From Paracoccaceae bacterium (GTDB lineage: Bacteria; Pseudomonadota; Alphaproteobacteria; Rhodobacterales; Rhodobacteraceae), in assembly GCA_007120685.1 (NCBI GenBank), contig SKNG01000209.1, forward strand, positions 1 to 10,642: a stretch of 10,642 bases of DNA, read 5' to 3'. The notes below the pieces were generated by a model, which ran no database searches, had not been told where the DNA came from, and was given only the letters and a program-made list of their open reading frames with translations. Below, piece by piece: positions 6,492-10,642 of the stretch. A program made the translations under genes and the position numbers. Numbering within the stretch: position 1 is the first letter of the stretch; every line of letters starts with the position of its first letter.

Positions 6492-6950
6492 ATGCCCGGA
6501 TCGCAAGACGAAAATCCCCAGCCCCGGGGCGCCGCACCGCAAGCGGGCGGCGGCAACGGGGTGCAGGCGCTGGCCCCGGGCGATATCGCCCCGCCCTTCG
6601 GCGCCTATTCGCACGGGGTGCTGATGCCGCCGGGACTGCGGATGATCCGCACATCCGGCCAGCTGGCGCTGGCGCCCGGGGGCGCGGTGCCGGAAGGGGC
6701 CGAGGCGCAGGCCGCGCTTTGTCTGCACAACATCGACCGCATCCTGGCCGAGGGGGGCATGGGCCCGGCCGATATCGTGCATCTTTCGGCCTGGGTGACC
6801 GACCGGGCGCATATGGCGGGCTACATGCGTGCGCGGGATGCGTTCCTGGTCGGGGTGCCAGTGCGGCCGGCCTCGACCTTGCTGATCGTGTCGGGCTTCA
6901 CCCGGCCGGAGTTCATGGTAGAGATCGAGGCGGTGGCGATGGCGCCCTGA
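6492..6950 (+). CDS. Rid-family (YjgF/YER057c/UK114) protein lacking the catalytic arginine
   Basis: A 152-residue protein with a complete Rid domain from about residue 24: PPFGAYSHGV (34-43), TSGQLAL (54-60) and the C-terminal VEIEAVAM (143-150). Rid proteins form trimers. Canonical RidA hydrolyses reactive enamines and imines such as 2-aminoacrylate, using an arginine in a 'PARS' motif (R105 in E. coli). Here the equivalent segment is RPAST (125-129), with Ser128 in that place, as in the Rid4-Rid7 type subfamilies that lack the arginine. It is therefore not a standard imine deaminase, and the name RidA is withheld. The first 23 residues are a polar Gly/Pro/Gln-rich extension not seen in typical members. 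It is divergent from the amidohydrolase operon, where Rid-like proteins are common pathway partners, and is followed 105 bp later by tsaE on the same strand. It could belong to either system. Confidence 0.88.
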   Translation: MPGSQDENPQPRGAAPQAGGGNGVQALAPGDIAPPFGAYSHGVLMPPGLRMIRTSGQLALAPGGAVPEGAEAQAALCLHNIDRILAEGGMGPADIVHLSAWVTDRAHMAGYMRARDAFLVGVPVRPASTLLIVSGFTRPEFMVEIEAVAMAP

Positions 6951-7055
6951 GCCTGCGGGCCGTTCACCAATGCGTTGCCGCCCGTCACTTGCGACTTGCC
7001 CGCCCGGCCCGGCAGGCGGTAAGGGGCGGCAGTCTGCAAGGCGGGGACGACATCG

Positions 7056-7565
7056 GTGAGAGCCGGGACTGAAAACGCGGTGATCGTGGCCTGCGCCGAT
7101 CTGGCCGCCACGCAGGCGCTGGCCGCAAGGCTGGCGCCGCATCTGCGCGCCGGCGATGCGGTGCTGCTGGAAGGGGCGCTGGCGGCGGGCAAGACGGCCT
7201 TTGTCGCCATGCTGTGCCATGCGCTGGGGGTCGTGGCGCCGGTGACCAGCCCCAGCTACGTGATCGCCCATCAATATGCCGGCGCGGCGCTGGATGTGGT
7301 GCATGTCGATGCCTGGCGGCTGGACGGTGCGGACGAATTCGCCGATCTGGGGCTGGAGGAACAGGCCGCCCGCGCCGTGACGCTGATCGAATGGGGCGCG
7401 CGGGTGGCACCGGCGGTGGCGGAACCGCTGCGCGTGCAGATCGACTTCGCGGAAGCGGGCGAGCAGGCGCGCCAGTTTCGTTTCACGGCCGAGGGTGCGC
7501 GCTGGCAGGGCGTGCTGGACGATCTGCGGCGCATTCAGCCGGCCGGGGCGGGGCAAGGGGCATGA
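7056..7565 (+). CDS. tsaE: tRNA t6A biosynthesis ATPase TsaE
   Basis: A 169-residue P-loop protein. TsaE binds the TsaB-TsaD dimer and its ATPase activity is needed for multi-turnover t6A synthesis. Visible motifs: Walker A GALAAGKT (40-47), which keeps GxxxxGKT but has Ala where most members have 'GDLGAGKT'; TSPSYVI (64-70) for the usual 'TSPTF'; HVDAWRL (83-89) for 'HxDxYR'; DLGLEE (97-102); and IEWG (111-114). Length and order are normal for the family. The start is GTG at 7056. In the same frame a TAA lies at 7020-7022 and no other ATG, GTG or TTG comes between, so this start is forced. Only a weak GGGGA precedes it at eight bases. Its stop overlaps the next ATG as ATGA. It heads a four-gene t6A block. 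Confidence 0.92.
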   Translation: MRAGTENAVIVACADLAATQALAARLAPHLRAGDAVLLEGALAAGKTAFVAMLCHALGVVAPVTSPSYVIAHQYAGAALDVVHVDAWRLDGADEFADLGLEEQAARAVTLIEWGARVAPAVAEPLRVQIDFAEAGEQARQFRFTAEGARWQGVLDDLRRIQPAGAGQGA

Positions 7566-8230
7566 AGCTGGCGGTGCGCACCTCCTCGGGCGCCTATGGC
7601 GTCGGGCTGATTGATGCGGCCGGCGCATTGGTGGCGGTGCAGGAAGGCGACGGCAGCAGTGCCAGCCCCGGCGACCTTACCGCCACACTGCTGCGCCGGG
7701 CCGGGCTGGGGCCGGGGGACGTGAGCGGCGTGTTGGTTGATCTGGGGCCGGGCGGGCTGTCGGCAACGCGGGTTGGGGTCAGCTTTGCCAATGCCTTCGC
7801 CCATGGCACCGGGGCGCGGCTGGCCGGGGTATCGGCGCTGGATCTGCAATGCCATCAGGCCCGTGCCGACCTGCCCGCCGACCTGCCACTTCTCAGCCTG
7901 CGCCCGGCGCCGGGCGGGCAGGTGTTCTGGGGGCTGTGCCGGGGCACAGGGCTGGCCGAGGCGGGCTGCGACCGGCTGGCCGATCTGCTGCCCGCGCTGC
8001 AGGCCCGGCTGGGCCGGCTGGCCGTGACCGGCCCGCTGGCGCGGCTAAGGGGCTTCGACGCCGCCTTGCCTTGCATCACGCCGCTGCCCGTCGATCCGCC
8101 CGCGCTGGCCGGCTTCGCCCATGTCCCCCAGCGCCCCGCCATCTGCCGCGCCGGCGTCGCCCTGCTGGAGCCGCTGACCGACGCCCGGGCGCTGCTGGCC
8201 CCGCCGACCGACCCCGAGCCCGCCCGATGA
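7562..8230 (+). CDS. tsaB: TsaB, t6A complex subunit (divergent)
   Basis: A 222-residue ASKHA-fold protein. TsaB is a catalytically inactive paralogue of TsaD that dimerises with it and brings in TsaE. The recognisable core is DLGPGGLSATRVGVSFANA (60-78), matching the family's 'GPGSFTGLRIG(L/V)..A..LA', followed by GVSALDL (89-95). Several signatures are altered: the opening 'LAIDTS' is LAVRTSS (3-9), with Arg in place of Asp, and the usual 'HSE.LLP' segment is missing, replaced by SSASPGDLTATLL. The C-terminal half is weakly conserved, as is normal for TsaB. Identification rests as much on position, between tsaE and tsaC/tsaD with ATGA overlaps at both ends, as on motifs. There is no well-placed ribosome site, so it is probably translated by coupling to tsaE. 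Confidence 0.8.
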   Translation: MKLAVRTSSGAYGVGLIDAAGALVAVQEGDGSSASPGDLTATLLRRAGLGPGDVSGVLVDLGPGGLSATRVGVSFANAFAHGTGARLAGVSALDLQCHQARADLPADLPLLSLRPAPGGQVFWGLCRGTGLAEAGCDRLADLLPALQARLGRLAVTGPLARLRGFDAALPCITPLPVDPPALAGFAHVPQRPAICRAGVALLEPLTDARALLAPPTDPEPAR

Positions 8231-8844
8231 CCGCCATCCCTGACCCCGATCTGCTGGCCCGCGCCGCCGCCTGCCTGGACGGCGGCGGCACGCTGCTTCT
8301 GCCCACCGATACCGTGCTGGGTCTTGCCGCCCGCGCCGACCTGCCGCAGGCGGTGGCGCGGATCTTCGCGCTGAAGGACCGCCCTGCAGAAAAGAACCTG
8401 CCGGTCATGGTCACCGGCACCGAGCAGCTGATTGCCATCGGTGCGGTGATTGACGAAACGGTGCGCCGGCTGATGGCCTCGCCCTTCTGCCCCGGGCCGC
8501 TGACCATCGCGCTGGCGCTGGACTCCGGCCGCGCCCCGGATTGGCTGGCCGGGCGGCAGGAACTGGCCTTCCGCATCCCCGACGATGCCTTCCTGCTGGC
8601 GCTGATCGCCCGCACCGGTCCGCTGACGGTGACCAGCGCCAACCGCTCCGGAAAGCCCACGCCCGACGACACCGAGGGCGCGCTGGCGCAACTGACCGCG
8701 GCGCCGGACATGGTCATCGCCGGCCGTTCGCGCGGCGCACAACCCTCGACCCTGGTCAACTGCCGCCACCACCCGCCGCAGATCGAACGGCAGGGCGCCG
8801 TCTTGCCCGCCGATCTGGCGCCCTACATGGCGGGGGCGGCATGA
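8227..8844 (+). CDS. tsaC: L-threonylcarbamoyladenylate synthase, TsaC/YrdC type
   Basis: A 205-residue YrdC-domain protein without the extra Sua5 C-terminal domain, so the short TsaC form. It makes threonylcarbamoyl-AMP from threonine, bicarbonate and ATP. Motifs: PTDTVLGLAA (26-35) for 'PT(E/D)TVYGL'; KDRP (50-53) for 'KxRP', followed by NLPVMV; CPGPLT (88-93); FRIP (115-118); TSANRSG (136-142); and STLVN (174-178), where most members have 'STVVD', so the last Asp is Asn. The sequence is recognisable throughout but departs from the common type at Leu31 (usually Tyr or Phe) and Asn178. It overlaps tsaB and tsaD by ATGA at both ends. YrdC domains also occur in carbamoyltransferases such as HypF and TobZ, but here they are fused to other domains. 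The tsa context favours t6A. Confidence 0.9.
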   Translation: MTAIPDPDLLARAAACLDGGGTLLLPTDTVLGLAARADLPQAVARIFALKDRPAEKNLPVMVTGTEQLIAIGAVIDETVRRLMASPFCPGPLTIALALDSGRAPDWLAGRQELAFRIPDDAFLLALIARTGPLTVTSANRSGKPTPDDTEGALAQLTAAPDMVIAGRSRGAQPSTLVNCRHHPPQIERQGAVLPADLAPYMAGAA

Positions 8845-9851
8845 CGGGCGATCTGATCCTGGGCATCGAGACCTCCTGCGACGATACCTCGGTCGCGCTG
8901 GTGGCCGAGGATGGCAGCGTCACGGCCTGCGAGACGGTCAACCAGTTTACCATCCACGAGGCTTTCGGCGGCGTCTTCCCCGATCTGGCCAGCCGCGCGC
9001 ATCTGACCGCCATCCTGCCTGCGGTGGCGCGCGTGACGGGCGCCATCGGGCATGACCGGGCGCGCATCAGGGCGATTGCGGTGACGCGCGGGCCGGGGCT
9101 GATCGGCTCGCTGCTGGTGGGGGTGAATGCGGCGCAGGGGCTGGGGCTGGCCTGGGGCAAGCCGGTGATCGGCGTCAATCACCTGCGCGGGCATCTGCGC
9201 AGCCCGGAACTGGAGGGCCAGGCGCTGGCCTATCCGGCGCTGGTGCTGCTGGCATCGGGCGGGCACACGGTGCTGGCGCGGATGGAAAGCCGCGAGCGGA
9301 TCACCGCGCTGGGGGCGACGCGGGACGATTCGATGGGCGAATGCTACGACAAGGTGGCGCGCAGCCTGGGCCTGCCGATGCCGGGCGGGCCGGCCATCGA
9401 CCGGCTGGCGCTGGCGGGCAGCCCGGTTCATGCCCTGCCGCGCCCGATGCTGCGCGAGGGCTATGATTTTTCCTTCTCCGGCCTGAAATCCAGCGTTGCC
9501 CGGCTGCTGGAGCGCGAACCCGCGCTGGCCGAGACCGAGGCCGGGCGCGCCGATGTAGCGGCCTCTTTCGTGGCCGCCTGCATGGAGATCGCCGAGGCGA
9601 AGCTGGACCGTGCGCTGGCCGCGCATGACGTGGCCTCGGTGGTGGTGGTGGGCGGGGTGGCGGCCAGCCGGCAATTGCGCGCCCGTGTCCAGGCGCTGGC
9701 CGACCGGCACGGCATCGCCTGCACCCTGCCACCGCCGACATGGGCCACCGACAATGCCGCGATGATCGCGCTGGCGGGCTGGGACTATGCGCGCGCCGGG
9801 CAGGATCCGGGCCTGCGCGCCGATCCGGCGCTGCCGCTGGACGCCTGGTAG
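8841..9851 (+). CDS. tsaD: tRNA N6-adenosine threonylcarbamoyltransferase TsaD (divergent)
   Basis: A 336-residue Kae1/TsaD/YgjD-family enzyme that transfers the threonylcarbamoyl group from TC-AMP to N6 of A37 in ANN-decoding tRNAs. Motifs in order: LGIETSCDDT (7-16, usually 'SCDET'); IHEAFGGVFPDLASRAH (38-54, usually 'GGVVPE.ASR.H'); TRGPGLIGSLLVG (82-94); NHLRGH (113-118); ASGGHTVL (138-145); DDSMGECYDK (162-171, usually 'DDAxGEAFDK'); PGGPAIDRLA; FSFSGLKSSV (210-219); GGVAASRQLR (271-280); and WATDNAAMIA (301-310). The metal ligands H114, H118 and D304 are all present, so the active site looks intact. The many small departures from both the E. coli and the usual alphaproteobacterial sequence are notable. 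It overlaps tsaC by ATGA. The usual alphaproteobacterial neighbour gpsA is not downstream; a DUF502 gene is. Confidence 0.93.
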   Translation: MTGDLILGIETSCDDTSVALVAEDGSVTACETVNQFTIHEAFGGVFPDLASRAHLTAILPAVARVTGAIGHDRARIRAIAVTRGPGLIGSLLVGVNAAQGLGLAWGKPVIGVNHLRGHLRSPELEGQALAYPALVLLASGGHTVLARMESRERITALGATRDDSMGECYDKVARSLGLPMPGGPAIDRLALAGSPVHALPRPMLREGYDFSFSGLKSSVARLLEREPALAETEAGRADVAASFVAACMEIAEAKLDRALAAHDVASVVVVGGVAASRQLRARVQALADRHGIACTLPPPTWATDNAAMIALAGWDYARAGQDPGLRADPALPLDAW

Positions 9852-9875
9852 CCGGGCAAGCCCCTTGTGGCTGGC

Positions 9876-9929
9876 GCGGCGGGCCACTAGATCCGCCGCT
9901 GACCCATGACCCGCCCCGCCTGGGGGCGG
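9876..9929 (+). terminator. Two GC stem-loops after tsaD, possible weak terminator
   Basis: GCGGCGG (9876-9882) pairs with CCGCCGC (9893-9899) around a 10-base loop. A second stem, CCGCCCC (9911-9917) with GGGGCGG (9923-9929), has a five-base loop and is followed by CAGATTTC. Neither has a true U-tract, so termination is uncertain. They occupy most of the 97-bp gap between the tsaD stop and the DUF502 start and could reduce read-through or stabilise mRNA ends. Confidence 0.35.
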
Positions 9930-9948
9930 CAGATTTCGGAGCCATTGG

Positions 9949-10642
9949 ATGCAGGACCAAGAGCGCACGCCTTTCCGGGCGATCCTGGCCAGTTTGCGCG
10001 CCTCCTTCCTGACCGGGCTGATCGTCGTCGCCCCGGCGGTGCTGACCATCTGGCTGATCTTCGCCATGGTGGAATTCATCGACAACCGCGTGCTGCCGCT
10101 CCTGCCGCGCAAGCTGTTGCCGGATTTCCTGACCGCGCTCAGCTTTCCGGGCATGGGTGTGCTGGTCTTTCTGGCCTTCACGCTGGCGGTGGGCTGGTTC
10201 GCCAAGGGCTTCTTCGGGCGTCAGCTGATCGACTTCGGCGAGCGGATCGTGGCGCGCATGCCCATCGTGCGAACCATCTATCGCGGGCTGAAACAGGTGG
10301 CCGAGACGGTGCTGGCCGATACCTCGACCAGTTTCAAGCGCGCCTGTCTGGTGGAATACCCGCGCCGGGGAATCTGGGCGGTGGCTTTCTATTCCTCCGA
10401 CACCCGTGGCGAGATCGCCGGCCGCCTGCCTGAGGGCGAGCGCCATATCGCGGTCTTCCTGCCGACCACGCCGAACCCCACGTCGGGCTTTCTGCTTTTC
10501 GTGCCGGAAAAGGATGTGCGTTATCTGGACATGCCGGTGGAGGATGCCATCAAGCTGGTCATCTCGGCCGGGCTGGTGGTGCCGGGGGACGAGGCGCTGC
10601 GCGCGGCGAAGCGGATGGCCGGAACGCTGCCCGAGCCGGAAC
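9949..10642 (+). CDS. DUF502 family membrane protein (3' end cut by the window)
   Basis: 231 codons are visible with no stop, so the gene continues past the right edge, though family length suggests it is nearly complete. Two membrane segments are likely at residues about 19-43 and 66-86, followed by a soluble C-terminal domain. DUF502 signatures are clear: MPIVRTIYRGLKQVAET (104-120) and TPNPTSGFLLFVP (174-186). The ATG at 9949 has GGAG seven bases upstream. The family is widespread in proteobacteria and plants (the COV/LCV proteins), where it is a membrane protein of unclear function. It lies 97 bp after tsaD behind two stem-loops, so it may be a separate unit or the last gene of the same transcript. 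No functional link to t6A is known to me. Confidence 0.9.
   Translation, partial: MQDQERTPFRAILASLRASFLTGLIVVAPAVLTIWLIFAMVEFIDNRVLPLLPRKLLPDFLTALSFPGMGVLVFLAFTLAVGWFAKGFFGRQLIDFGERIVARMPIVRTIYRGLKQVAETVLADTSTSFKRACLVEYPRRGIWAVAFYSSDTRGEIAGRLPEGERHIAVFLPTTPNPTSGFLLFVPEKDVRYLDMPVEDAIKLVISAGLVVPGDEALRAAKRMAGTLPEPE

Noticed and set aside
5071..6624. 517-codon plus-strand frame across the amidohydrolase gene and the divergent spacer
   Set aside because: It is antisense to a conserved amidohydrolase and runs through the TTCGAA repeats. The product is low-complexity Arg/Pro/Gly without motifs.
6976..7031. TGCCGCCC / GGGCGGCA inverted repeat between the Rid-family gene and tsaE as a terminator
   Set aside because: The 8-bp arms are separated by about 40 bases and no T-tract follows. 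Such pairs arise easily in GC-rich DNA.
6114..7628. 504-codon minus-strand frame opposite the Rid-family gene and tsaE
   Set aside because: Both plus-strand genes have conserved motifs. The antisense product resembles no protein and includes the repeat-derived AFE/SP stretches.
8823..10205. 460-codon minus-strand frame opposite tsaD and DUF502
   Set aside because: The opposite strand carries unmistakable TsaD and DUF502 motifs. The antisense translation is repetitive Arg/Gln/Gly.

Overview
The window is GC-rich (about two thirds G+C by eye) chromosomal DNA from a proteobacterium. An alphaproteobacterium, probably of the Rhodobacteraceae type, fits best. That placement is inferred from gene families, codon bias and intergenic TTCGAA dyads, since there is no rRNA or other marker to fix it. 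There is no transposase, integrase, tRNA or CRISPR array in view.

Left part, minus strand (6117 down to 1). A compact catabolic or scavenging operon reads right to left: a cytosine-deaminase-like amidohydrolase (6117-4894), a PCMH-type FAD-dependent oxidoreductase (4897-3479), a TauD/TfdA-type Fe(II)/2-oxoglutarate dioxygenase (3474-2536), a Tat-exported family-5 ABC solute-binding protein (2539-872) and a small DUF2165 membrane protein (802-314). The junctions are ATGA overlaps or gaps of a few bases, which suggests translational coupling. After a 225-bp spacer a gamma-glutamyltransferase-family gene begins (88-1) and runs off the window. Together these look like capture of a nitrogen-containing solute, followed by oxidation and hydrolytic deamination or amide cleavage. 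The substrate is unknown and no transporter permeases are visible.

Middle (6118-6491). A 374-bp divergent spacer carries two closely spaced TTCGAA-centred dyads. A matching pair lies upstream of the gamma-glutamyltransferase gene, at almost the same distance from the start codon and in the same orientation. The two copies differ at mirrored positions that keep the symmetry.

Right part, plus strand (6492-10642). A Rid-family (YjgF/YER057c) protein that lacks the usual catalytic arginine comes first. Then follow all four bacterial genes for tRNA N6-threonylcarbamoyladenosine (t6A) synthesis in one uninterrupted block, tsaE-tsaB-tsaC-tsaD, each overlapping the next by ATGA. TsaC makes threonylcarbamoyl-AMP, TsaD transfers the threonylcarbamoyl group to A37 of ANN-decoding tRNAs, and TsaB and TsaE are the partner and ATPase. 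In most bacteria these genes are scattered. Here they are contiguous, and TsaB, TsaD and TsaC show unusual motif variants, so a divergent or second t6A-type set is worth testing. A DUF502 membrane protein follows and is cut by the right edge.

The two most interesting items are the contiguous, divergent tsaEBCD block and the paired TTCGAA dyads upstream of two minus-strand transcription units. The catabolic operon is an apparently uncharacterised combination of familiar enzyme families.
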